Of a stretch of 64,000 nucleotides of DNA, positions 9,801 through 18,683 are shown piece after piece (positions within the stretch are counted from its first letter, which is position 1; every line of letters begins with the position of its first letter). This stretch comes from Moesziomyces globuligerus (taxonomy: Eukaryota > Basidiomycota > Ustilaginomycetes > Ustilaginales > Ustilaginaceae). The stretch lies in NCBI GenBank assembly GCA_030849465.1, contig JARVLF010000023.1, positions 326,575 to 390,574 on the forward strand, read 5' to 3'. Made by a program: the position numbers and the translations under genes. The notes beneath the pieces were generated by a model that saw only the letters and a list, made by a program, of their open reading frames with translations, was not told the origin of the DNA and did not search any database.

Positions 9801-11002
9801 GGACTGTCGTACATGGCACGGGGTGCGGGTGGACGGGGCGAGGCAAAAGTGGAGGTGGAAGCCGTAGGGATGGATCGCGCCGAGAAGGGCGAGTTGGCGG
9901 ACCGGTCTAGTTGCGATGGCGTGTCGCACGTATGCGGTTGCGATGCTGCGGTGTGAGGAGGCGGCATGGAGCGATGCGAGCTGAGGGGAGATGGACGGTG
10001 ATAGTCGCGCAGCGGTGCCTGGAGAGGGTAAGATTCGTAGTGGTAAGTCGAGGAGGATACGGAAGCTTCGTGAGAGAAGCGGGTATCCGAGGACGAGGAG
10101 GAGGGCCAGGCATGGTTCGAGTGATGGTAGTCCGACTGATGATGCGGGTAGGCATGCTGGCTGTGGTGTGGCTGCGAGTAGTGCGGCGTGTGAGCGGAAG
10201 GGGTAGAATGGGAGGCATGCGTGCTTGGCGGATGAGATGCGGTGGAGGAGCTCGGGTCGTTTGCGAAATAGGTGGATCGTCTGGAGAGGGATGGACTGGA
10301 AGAAGTCGGATGAGAGTATGGACTTCTGGACCAGGGCAGATGATCGCTGGTGGTGGAGATATTTGAGGACGAAGGAGCATGCGTCTGCATGGCCGGCAAA
10401 GGCGAGCGGACGTAGGAGCTGGACCTGAGCAAGCCCGGCTCTGGGATGGACCTGGAATGGGGAAGCGGGTCCCACTTGGAAGAGGGCGAAGCGGCCTGGG
10501 CTGCATCCATGGTGCCGTTCATGTAAGAGTGGCCACCGGGCGAGGTCGGAAATCTGGCGGGGGAGGTGCTATTCCGAGATCGAGCGTCCAAGGGGGAGGT
10601 GCGAGCGAGCTTGGGAGCTGGGGTTGATGGTGAAGGGAGTTCCTGGGTAGACGGTTGCGCCTTGCGCTTGGCGGTGGTGGCGGGCCTAGCGGGAGCGGCG
10701 GTCGAGGGCGATGGATTGGAAGCGGAAGGCGAGTGCTGGACCTTCTTCTTTCGACCGCCCCTAGGATCGCAGCCCTTGGGCGGGCCACGCTTCTTCTGAG
10801 CGCCGTACTCGCAGACGATGGAGTCCTTGGAGCAGTTGTTGCACGGCTGGAGGCCATCGCACTTGACCTTGCGGCGGGAGCAGTGGAGGCATGCTCTGCT
10901 GGATCGGATGCGACCGGAATCGGCTGCGGCGGACTTGGCATCGACGACGGATGACGACGACGACGATGGTGCTATGGCCGCTGCATCCGACGGTCTCGCC
11001 AT
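6887..11002 (-). CDS. Zn(2)-Cys(6) fungal transcription factor
   Basis: A 1371-residue nuclear regulator. The start is the ATG at 11000-11002; the frame is open further upstream but without another ATG. The binuclear zinc cluster has Cys at 38, 41, 48, 54, 57 and 64 (spacing 2-6-5-2-6), followed by a basic KKRGPPKG linker. Residues 75-530 are a long Ser/Pro/His-rich disordered stretch. The fungal-specific middle homology domain spans about 530-930 (LPPHILQRLLDIYQVF near its start, ILDKILSTALDKPAQL near 745, WYCICLILLHRPRVP near 910). The C-terminus is rich in His, Met, Ala and Gly and may act in activation. It is convergent with the secreted-protein gene, 262 bp apart. The target pathway cannot be told from sequence. 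Confidence 0.9.
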   Translation of the reverse strand: MARPSDAAAIAPSSSSSSVVDAKSAAADSGRIRSSRACLHCSRRKVKCDGLQPCNNCSKDSIVCEYGAQKKRGPPKGCDPRGGRKKKVQHSPSASNPSPSTAAPARPATTAKRKAQPSTQELPSPSTPAPKLARTSPLDARSRNSTSPARFPTSPGGHSYMNGTMDAAQAASPSSKWDPLPHSRSIPEPGLLRSSSYVRSPLPAMQTHAPSSSNISTTSDHLPWSRSPYSHPTSSSPSLSRRSTYFANDPSSSTASHPPSTHASHSTPSAHTPHYSQPHHSQHAYPHHQSDYHHSNHAWPSSSSSDTRFSHEASVSSSTYHYESYPLQAPLRDYHRPSPLSSHRSMPPPHTAASQPHTCDTPSQLDRSANSPFSARSIPTASTSTFASPRPPAPRAMYDSPSYHSSAPPPLDRTSAIQASSAISSRHPVSASRSTEPAPSVSHAVPSSASTASHVSVTTTSPVFTGASHGYSPSSTAMPHRPWYNGSQPSSPRGAASIPRSQISSPGAHWLDYHVRPSSAAANHSLTPSRAHLEDRLPPHILQRLLDIYQVFVHPHWPIIYLPSVTSLHSLKRSRPIVFEAILAVASNTFDAYLDTAAEDDHQSANPVLERLYAESPQGSELAWKSNELRDHFVHRVKTRIFEGKFTQDIGVIQAAILISVIELGCGNTSSAFQFGGIACRMALDMNLHRCSSQSSASASSSTQGDAGAQDQPASARPSDVDKSEARRQGSQVQERLRVFWACFILDKILSTALDKPAQLRTAEIECDWPSVQEADEYDLWINETTRKFVEKRQLARLEGVKVHALSSFKAWAEVMAILERILEEVYSPQAKRDRRRTKGASDYDALLRLNDRLSKWRSDLPAHLKWSGTWTSPDLLFSAQSQSGHADRKESEPHRGLPPQILTMRAWYCICLILLHRPRVPKLLEGPKEHAAGTSEEIDGAAQSDAKSSATKKGKTGTSQSTKKGQASAKDKRSPAGLEICNAAAKEVCDILHVYGSSFRIRKISSSWVYLIFQSATIHAALAASKSVVAFKARQSSIWSRRGSKITVGDLGAPLAEDHGELGAGGGEDAEAHANGDAAFSSETRHLAEAELEGSSELVKTSALYLAECVRYLKRIGPTWQSASNHVSVLRNLCIASAQARPLSPPTALAHPPASGLGETLPHAPGHAGASVKQEPAAFGAGGEPSGQFASSMHGQPSQMGGATAHGAGERTMFAAHAGTMDAQAPFSAPPEASHMYHADGKPGGLHMHATGGAGEMAMAAGNGLQPHMFASPGYAPHAHAPEPMLDVAVHSHLPLQMQQAVYPINANDAAFWASMPVASEGYNEWDEFFRAFNPAGAATVASNPNYHPTAAVDLITALQDPNRLLNGLQ

Positions 11003-12152
11003 GTTGACGGTGTGTTTTGCTGAGCCAAGCTGGAGAGACAGCCCGCCGGCTGCTCGACCGCTGCAGTCGCAGACAGGGCGAAAATGAAGGCTGGAGAGGC
11101 GACTCAGCAGGAGCAAAGTCGGAGACGAAGCGGCGGACGGCAGTGCCGATGTTGGTCATGCAGCCATGGCGAAGGAGGTGAGGGAAGAGGAAAGTCGTGG
11201 GGGAATCGAGCTGGTGCGGCAAACGGATTTTCCGATGGTCGGTCGACAATGGCGAGGATCCGATGCCGCTGATGCGAGCGCGAGCACAGCGGTGGGGTGT
11301 AGAAGAGCGCTGTGGAAACGCTGTGGATGATGCGCGCGCGGATGAGCCGAAGTGATGGCAGTAAGGTACGGGAGAGGATAGACTTGCGAGTGGGTGCTCG
11401 ACCTGGAGCGCCGGACGACCAAGTAGGGTAAGCAGGCGGCTGCGCAAGGAACTCGGACTTGTGGAGGAACGCGCCGCTGCGGCTCCAACTTGACGGCCCT
11501 GCAGCAACGCGCCCTGGCGGCTGCATCCGAGGCCGAGTCCGCCTCGAGCTCCTAGGCCGGCTGTAGGCCGCACGCGCAGCCGGCCCACACGACTGCCGGG
11601 TAAAACACTCAGGTGGCGTGGTGGCTGCGCCGAAAGCTTGTTGCCCTTTGGCTCAGCCCGTGAACCTCCGCAGCACATGGCGGCCCGCCCACGCAATCTC
11701 GCGTTACAGTAATCACAGCCAACTGCCCGTCTGGGTCGCTCTCATTCGCACAAACGCGGATCAGCACCAGGAGCAGCTACGGCTGCTACCGTGCCATGGA
11801 CTGCGCTGGGCTCAGCCAGGTCATCGTCATCAGTCTCGAGAGCCAGCAGCGAGTCTGCAGATCTTCCCCGCAAATGCACAATCCGATTATCCGTCCCTGC
11901 CGGTCCGGACCGTCTGAGAAACTGCAGCAAATTGCAGCACAATCCGGACCACACACGCGAATTTTCCCCGCCAAATCAGTTCCAAATTTGAGAGTTATTG
12001 GTTGCGTAACTGATGTTATTTGGAGCCTAACACTCCAATAACTTGAGTTATTCTACCTCCACATTTTAGAGCCCACATTTAAGGGTCTCATTTGATGCAC
12101 GTTGTACAGCCCACTTTGTTGGTGTTGGTGTGTGTCGGTGCTTTCGTCTTGC
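11003..12152. other. Intergenic region, transcription-factor promoter and left flank of Crypton pair
   Basis: No gene is supported. The segment 11880-12090 is AT-richer than its surroundings and holds a 9-bp inverted repeat (11993-12001 and 12035-12043) just outside the transposon copies. Confidence 0.5.
11993..12043. repeat. Inverted repeat in AT-rich patch
   Basis: AGTTATTGG at 11993-12001 is matched by its reverse complement CCAATAACT at 12035-12043, with a 33-nt spacer. A further GAGTTATT follows at 12045. It may be the end of an older element or a recombination site, but this is inference. Confidence 0.45.
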
Positions 12153-12252
12153 AAGTGCCATTTGACTCAGCCTCCGCACCACCATCATCACCCATTGCAC
12201 CACCGCCAATCTCACCCTTTCCAACGCGTCTAGCCATCAAACAACAACTTCC

Positions 12253-14979
12253 ATGCCAGCCCAGCGCCCTAGCCACCCGCGCAAGCGCGTGGCAAGCACT
12301 CCATACGCGCCGGAGGCCACACCAGCTCCTGCATCCGCATCCGCTCATCAAGCGCCGCAGCAGAGTTTCGGACTTCCTTTACGACAACCCGGCGCTTCCT
12401 TGGCCGGGTCTCTGCAGCTCATCCAAGATCAACACGATGTGATACGTCCCACCAACACAAGAAAGGCGTACGATCGAAGGAAGCAAGAGTGGTACGACTG
12501 GTGCGATCGCCAGACTGACTATGAGTTTAGAGCACCGCTCACGTAAGTGCACTTTCATACGAGACAATCCTCAACGACATGACTACTGACAAAGTGCTGC
12601 TTTTCATCGCAATACAGGTATACGGTCACTCAAGCAAAGCTCGCGTTTTTCCTTCAGGACTACGTCCTGACGAAGAAGAAGACGCAGCACCAACGAAAGC
12701 CACCACGGTCCAGCAAGAGTGGCACTCCGTTGCCCATTGTGTCGCTTCCCCCTTCCTCAACACCGCCACCGACGCCATCGCCATCCACCGACACCGCGCT
12801 ATCGCCGGCCAGCGCGATCCCCGTTCCCTCCCAACCAAGTCTGCCGACCCCACCACCTTCGTCCATCATCAGCAATGCATCTTCTTCCGTGCTCACGCCT
12901 GCCATCGCATCAAGCTCGCGTGTGACGATTGATCCCGCCACTGAGTGCGATGAAAACGCAGATGGGCTGGACGACACTGCGAACGATGGCACTGCGGATG
13001 GTCTCGGCACTGCGGATGGGCTTGGTCCGTCATCGATCAACCTTTACATTGCCGCAGTCGTCGATCTATGGAAGACCCAGTGCCACCAGGGGATCAACAA
13101 TCACCCCAATCCGCGCGGTGGCCCGGTTGCAACCCTGACGCAGACACTGCGTCTGCAGCAAGCCAAGAAGCACAAGGAGACGTATGTGGATCGCGGAAAA
13201 GGCACGCTGCTTGATGGCATCTCGCATGCCGATCAACTCATCAAACTGGCGAACGACGGATTCGAGCGCGCCACCTTCGAGGGTATCCGGGATCGATTGA
13301 TGATGCTGATGTCGCACTTTGCCCTTCTTCGTGGCGACAATGCCCGGAAACTGGAGCTGGCGGATCTGCACACGATCGTCCTGGATAGCGACAGCACACA
13401 CTCTCGGTGCTTGGCGCTCATCGCAACTCTCAGGAATGGCAAGACGAACCAAGGAGGACGGCTGGAGATGGCTGGCATGCTTCGCAACAAGAATGTCGAG
13501 TTCTGTCCGATTGGCGGGCTGGCATTCCTGCTCTTCTGTCGCTTCCATCTGGGTGCCCCGCCACTTCTCGACAAGAGCAAGAGCATCGAGGAGCAATTCC
13601 CGGACTTCACGTCCAACGAAACCTGGTACGACATCAAGCTCTTTCCTTCTATCAACCAAAGCGCAGCCGATCCCATCTCATACGAGGCGCAGGCCAAGGC
13701 CTTTCGATCGGCGTTTGTGCGTCAAGGTATTGAGACGTCCAAGGTGACGCACTTGATGCGCTCGACAGGCGCCAGGATGGCCGAGCTTGGAGGCGCAAAC
13801 GTGGACGATATCCGGCGTTCGGGTCGATGGGAGCAGAGTGCAGTGGCAAACTGCTATCTCACTCAGCTTCCTCGACAGACAATGCGAACACTAGCCGGCT
13901 TTTCAGCAGAAGGAGGCGACTTTTGGATAGCTCGCGACGTGCCGGTGCCAGAGTCTCTGCTAGATGCGATCTTCCCCCTTGCCACCGTCAAGCTCAACGA
14001 GGAAAAGGCCAAGGCAACGGAGCAGAACAAGAGCGGCAACATGGCCGCAATTGGCTTCCTCGAGCTGCTGGTGGAGCTTCGCCCCATCCTCATACAGGAT
14101 GCCGTCTTCATTCGACAGAAGTTCCCTCAACACTTTCTCTTCAAGCACGTCGTCTTCCAGTCCAAGGCATTCAACGATTTCGCCAACCGCCTCCTGACCA
14201 GCACCTCACAGCAAGTTGACCCGGTCGAGAAGACGCTCAAGCTTGTGGTCCCTCACATCGCGTCCATTCTGACTGCACAGATGTCGTCCATCAAGCAGGA
14301 ACTCAAGATCACTGCCGCTGCGGGCAAGGAGGATTCGGCAGCAATCCAAGAGACGGTCAGTAGGGAATCGCTAGCTACACGTAGAGTGCTTCGGGCGATG
14401 GCGAACGGCTACGTGAACATGGGGCAGTCGGCCAATGAGGCCATAGATTCCGCATCGCAACCCTCAACGTCGTCAAGTTCGGAAGGCCCTCGCACTCCAC
14501 CCACATCGGTGTCATCGGTGCCGTCTCTGCCCACCAGCACATCTGGTTCTGAGGGCTACAAGTACATTGCTCCGGACCGCAAGATCAAGACGGTTTCAAT
14601 GCTGTGGCAGGAGTATAGCGAAGGCATCGAAGATCGGCCGTCGCTCAAGTCGGTGTACGAGCATCCGCTGCACAAGTGGGAAGGCCACAGTGACAGTGAT
14701 CGCAGGTTCTTCCAGCGTCGTCTGGGCATCCTTCAGGAGATACAGCGCCGCGCAGAGGCGCAGAACATGTCGCCCACCGCCGTTGCCGCCCAACTCGACA
14801 CCTTCATGTTATCGCTTCCCAACCAGTCGCTCTACAGTCTTCAAGAGGCCATCAAGAAAAAGAGTCTTCCTCAGGCTCTGCCCACCACCGTTGACATCGA
14901 CTATGACCTCGTGCCGATAGCCATGGAGATTCTGGCCGAGAGCTTGGAACAGAGCATGGGACAACGCTCCGCCGAGTAA
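12253..14979 (+). CDS. Crypton tyrosine recombinase (two exons)
   Basis: Joined from 12253-12542 and 12618-14979, giving 883 residues. The 75-nt intron has GTAAGT and ATACAG ends and restores the frame. The N-terminal part (PTNTRKAYDRRKQEW, then YTVTQAKLAFFLQDYVL after the junction) resembles the Ndc10-like DNA-binding start. A Ser/Pro-rich linker follows. The catalytic core has Arg335 (box I, RGDNARKLELADL), His475-x-x-Arg478 (HLMR), Gly-Arg500-Trp and the nucleophile Tyr510, all in the correct order and spacing. Residues about 743-830 form a GCR1_C domain (KTVSMLWQEYSEG ... RRFFQRRLGILQEI). The protein is predicted to cut and join DNA at the element ends through a covalent Tyr-DNA intermediate. 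No stop or frameshift is seen, so it may be active. Confidence 0.85.
12543..12617 (+). other. Intron of the Crypton recombinase gene
   Basis: GT at 12543-12544 (GTAAGT) and AG at 12616-12617. Removing 75 nt joins codon 97 (AC + G) and keeps the frame open to 14979. The donor is conserved in copy 2. Confidence 0.8.
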
Positions 14980-16754
14980 GACTTCTAGCAATTCATTACG
15001 GTTACATCACACTCTGAATGCCACGCGTTCCAATGAAGCATTGTCTGTGTTGCTGTACTGCCTGTATTGTTGATCATGACGACGATGGTGAACGGTCTTG
15101 TCTTACCTGTTGAAGGTGTATACAGAGGCGCATACGCGTCCGTGCGCGTGGCTGAGTTACAAAGGGACGTTTTCGAAGTGCCATTGGTCTCATCCTCCAC
15201 ACTACCATCATCACCCATTGCACCACCGCCAATCTCACCCTTTCCAACGCGTCTAGCCATCGAACAACAACTTCCATGCCAGCCCAGCGCCCTAGCCACC
15301 CGCGCAAGCGCGTGGCAAGCACTCCATACGCGCCGGAGGCCACACCAGCTCCTGCATCCGCATCCGCTCATCGAGCGCCGCAGCAGAGTTTCGGACTTCC
15401 TTTACGACAACCCGGCGCTTCCTTGGCCGGGTCTCTCCAGTTCGTTCAAGATCAACACGATGTGATACGTCCCACCAACACAAGAAAGCCTTACAATCGG
15501 ATGAAGCAAGAGTGGCACGATACTCCACCCAACCCGTAAGTACTTGTGGCACCCAGATGCTTTGCGAGATCATGACTAACAACCTTGTCAATGCACTCTC
15601 TACCTGCGCCATCATACTGTCTCACGGAGCAAACACGGTCATGCGATCGATCTCTTCCAATTTTTGGTCAGGACTGCGTCGTGAAGAAGAGAAACTCCCA
15701 GCACCAACGAAAGCCACCACGGTCCAGCAAGAGTGGCACTCCGTTGCCCATTGTGTCGCTTCCCCCTTCCTCAACACCGCCACCGACGCCATCGCCATCC
15801 ACCGACACCGCGCTATCGCCGGCCAGCGCGATCCCTGTTCCCTCCCAACCAAGTCTGCCGACCCCACCACCTTCGTCCACCATCAGCAATGCGTCTTCTT
15901 CCGCGCTCACGCCTGCCATCGCATCAAGCTCGCGTGTGACGACTGATCTAGCCCTCGAGGGCGTCGAAAACGCAGATGGGCTGGACGACACTGCGAACGA
16001 TTGCGCTGCGGATGGTCTCGGCACTGCGGATGGGCTTGTCCTGTCATCGATCAACCTTTACATTGCCGCAGTCGTCGATCTATGGAAGACCCAGTGCCAC
16101 CAGGGGATCAACAATCACCCCAATCCGCGCAGTGGCCCGGTTGCAACCCTGACGCAGACACTGCGTCTGCAGCAAGCCAAGAAGCACAAGGAAACGTACG
16201 TGGATTGTGGAAAAGGCACGCTGCTCGACGGCATCTTGCATGCCGACCAACTCATCAAACCGGCGAACGAAGGACTCGAGTGCAAGCACGACAGCATCCG
16301 CCAGCGAAGGATGTTCTTGCCATCACGCCATCACGCCCGCTGGGCAAAGCCCTTACTTGCTGAGCTTGCGCTTGCTCGTCTGCACACAAGGGTCCTCGTT
16401 CTCGATAGCAACCAGCAACTCTTCCTTGATAGCGACAAACGACAATATGGACTCGGTACCCAACATTCTTGACGCCTGCAGCTCTCTTCTCTTCTTGGTT
16501 GGTAAGTACACACACGCCACGACAAGACTTTTTCTTAAGGATCACGATACTCTCACTGGACAACGTCGACTTCCTTCGAACAAGAGCAAGAGCATCGAGG
16601 AGCAGTTCCCGGACTTCACGTCCAACAAAACCTGGTACGACATCAAGCTTTTTCCTTCTATCAACCAAAGCGCAGCCAATCCCATCTCATACGAGGCGCA
16701 GGGCAAGGCCTTCCGACTGGCATCACAGCATCATTTCCGTTCAAGGCGACCTCC

Positions 16755-16794
16755 ACCTCCGCCTGATTCGTTGGACCTCCGCCTGACTCGTTGG
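16755..16794 (+). repeat. 20-bp tandem duplication inside Crypton copy 2
   Basis: ACCTCCGCCTGATTCGTTGG is followed directly by the same 20 bp with one change (T to C). It lies in the non-homologous filler that replaced the catalytic part of the recombinase. Confidence 0.8.
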
Positions 16795-17246
16795 GTTTGC
16801 GCTGCTGCTGCGATGATGATCACGATGTGCGGACTTACTGTCCACCATCCGTTCTGAGCAAGCGCTAGCACACCTGACGCCTTCGCTTGGTTGCGGGCGA
16901 TAGTCAGCTTTTCAGACGATGGACACGACTTTTGGCCTGCTCTCAACGTGCCAGTGCCCGAGTCTCTGCTAGATGCGATCTTCCCCCTTGCCACCGTCAA
17001 GCTCAACGAGGAAAAGGCCAAGGCAACGGAGCAGAACAAGAGCGGCAACATGGCCGCAATTGGCTTCCTCGAGCTGCTGGTGGAGCTTCGCCCCATCCCC
17101 ATACAGGATGCCGTCTTCATTCGACAGAAGTTCCCTCAACACTTTCTCTTCAAGCACGTCGTCTTCCAGTCCAAGGCATTCAACGATCTCGCCAACCGCC
17201 TCCTGACCAGCACTTCACAGCAAGTCAACTCGAACGAGAAGACGCT

Positions 17247-17308
17247 CAAGCTTGTGGTCCCTCACATCGCGTCCATTCAAGCTTGTGGTCCCTCACATCG
17301 CGTCCATT
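17247..17308 (+). repeat. 31-bp tandem duplication at the right edge of Crypton copy 2
   Basis: The 31-bp unit starting CAAGCTTGTGGTCCCTCACA occurs twice without a spacer (17247-17277 and 17278-17308). Copy 1 has the unit once (near 14237). Similarity to copy 1 stops after the second unit, so the duplication marks the break point. Confidence 0.85.
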
Positions 17309-18051
17309 CTGAATCGGTTGGGCAAAGGACGGATCGACTTGAAGACACTGTGTCCATTGTGGTGACTATGCGGTAAGTGCGAGAACATACAGGCTGGCTC
17401 GAGAACACACTCTGGGCGATGAAGACACGCACGACACTTTTTTCTGGGCAGCACAACGAGTTCAGAGGCTTGTGACGCTCAGTGCGCATGTCCCACAATG
17501 TCTTCCTACGCCCAGGCTGCCCGTCTCTAGCGCGCGGAAGGTATCCTTTGCATGATGATATACAACACTACGAACGTCGAGCGAGCGCGAGCGCAGCTTG
17601 ACGTTATACACATAACACATCTGAGCAAGGATGCCTTCTTTGCGCTTTGGACTTCTCTTTCATGTAGTTCATTCGTAATACATACATCGCTTGTAGGTCT
17701 TTGGTCTTTGGAGTGCGCAGTGTGGCTGCAATGAGCGCAATGAGCGCGAGCACGAGCAGTCAGCATGAGCATGTATGTATCAAGGAGAGTGTTCATCGCG
17801 ATCAGGTCTAACAACCAACACCACCGCGACGTTACCAAACTCACCAGTTTTTTCCACTGGGGTCCATGATCCGGACCTCCATTCGAGCGCGTCGAATAAC
17901 AATTGATTATTCTCACATGCCCCGCCTCGCGCTCGTGGCGCACGTCCGGCCCGACCGACGTCGGCCTAGACGGACTCCAGCATCCGCCGCTTCGTGAATC
18001 GTGAATAGCCGAGCAAGGTAAATGAAATCAAATCCGAAAAAAAAAAAGAAA
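17309..18051. other. Intergenic region between Crypton copy 2 and tRNA-Phe
   Basis: No gene supported. It is lower in GC than most of the window and has no clear repeat structure. An A11 run at its right end serves the tRNA-Phe gene. Confidence 0.5.
18037..18047 (-). terminator. Pol III terminator of tRNA-Phe
   Basis: Eleven A on the plus strand (T on the minus strand), four bases beyond the mature 3' end. Confidence 0.75.
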
Positions 18052-18152
18052 TGCTGCTTACCTGGGTCGAACAGGTGACCTTTCGAAACCAGCGAACTGG
18101 CGAGTAACTGCATACTTCAGTCGAACGCTCGTACCAACTGAGCTAAAGCAGC
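18052..18152 (-). tRNA. tRNA-Phe (anticodon GAA) with a 27-nt intron
   Basis: On the minus strand: acceptor GCTGCTT pairs with AAGCAGC followed by A, D-arm GCTC/GAGC, anticodon stem TTCGA/TCGAA, T-arm ACCTG-TTCGACC-CAGGT. The loop reads CTGAAG before the intron, giving anticodon GAA at 18116-18118. The intron occupies 18088-18114, directly after position 37. Box A and box B are intact. Confidence 0.92.
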
Positions 18153-18683
18153 GGGATGTCAGGAGTGCACAATGTGGCGTATAATCTTTTGCGCACAGAA
18201 GGCAGCTGTGCGAGCTTGGATACCTCTTGTGGGCAGCTGTGTCCCTGCCGGGCCTGAATATCACATTGGAAATCGAAGAAGAAGGGAAGCCTGAACGCAT
18301 TCGGGCATCTACGAGAGGTGTCGAAAGTCGTAGCGCGGGGCGCCGCTGCGGCCAGACGCGCCGTGCCTGACACCGATAAGGCGCTGCTGTGCCGAAGTGC
18401 AGCGGAAAAGAAGAGGTGTCTTCCGCGGCTCAGCCGCTCAACAAAGTGTTCTTCCGCCCGAGCGCCCGGCCCGAGATCCGAAACGTCGCACCACCGCCTA
18501 CCGTCAGAGCCATACGATGGCCGGATCTTCCTTCTCACCCGCATGCCACTCTGCCGCCACTCCACCCACGCACAACCCGAAGCAACAGCTCACCAGTGTG
18601 GATCTGCACCACAACCTCGTTCAGATGCGTCGCCAGTGGCACCGAGCCTAGCCTTTCCGACCCAACCTCGCCCTTCCCCACGG
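18153..18683. other. Upstream region of the second zinc-cluster gene
   Basis: Probable promoter and leader of the 18684 gene. The same frame is open back to 18318, with one upstream in-frame ATG at 18543; nothing conserved is seen in that extension. Confidence 0.45.

Larger units (their letters stand above)
12153..15175 (+). mobile_element. Crypton transposon, copy 1 (apparently intact)
   Basis: Head-to-tail repeat unit with a period of 3023 bp: the sequence from about 12153 recurs from about 15176, including the leader, the recombinase start and the first-intron donor. It carries one gene encoding a tyrosine recombinase with an Ndc10-like core and a GCR1_C-type tail, the defining content of Cryptons. 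There is no transposase with a DDE triad, no reverse transcriptase and no long terminal inverted repeat, as expected for this class. The exact ends are not defined; the limits given are where similarity between the copies begins. Confidence 0.75.
15176..17308 (+). mobile_element. Crypton transposon, copy 2 (decayed)
   Basis: Direct repeat of copy 1. Conserved blocks are 15176-15530 (leader and exon 1), about 15680-16265 (Ser/Pro linker and following helix), 16577-16720, and about 16950-17277. Between them copy-1 sequence is deleted or replaced by unrelated sequence of roughly 200-300 bp. The 3' part with the GCR1_C domain is absent. The right end shows a 31-bp tandem duplication (17247-17308). 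Confidence 0.75.
15276..17308 (+). pseudogene. Broken Crypton recombinase gene
   Basis: The start (ATG at 15276) and most of exon 1 match copy 1. About 36 nt before the GTAAGT donor are missing, removing the EWYDWCDRQ part. Exon 2 remains readable through the Ser/Pro linker to about 16265. Box I with its Arg is lost between 16265 and 16577, and the HxxR, GRW and Tyr motifs are lost between 16720 and 16950. Later homologous blocks (PVPESLLDAIFPLATVKLNE) are in a different frame. None of the four catalytic residues is present, so it cannot be an active recombinase. It could still offer binding sites to the copy-1 enzyme. Confidence 0.8.

Noticed and set aside
10566..11696. Frames upstream of and overlapping the first zinc-cluster gene
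   Set aside because: They are in alternative frames of Ser/Pro-rich coding sequence or in its promoter; the true frame is fixed by the zinc cluster.
12092..12442. Frame starting before the Crypton recombinase ATG
   Set aside because: It is in another frame than the recombinase and covers the leader that is shared by both copies; no conserved motif.
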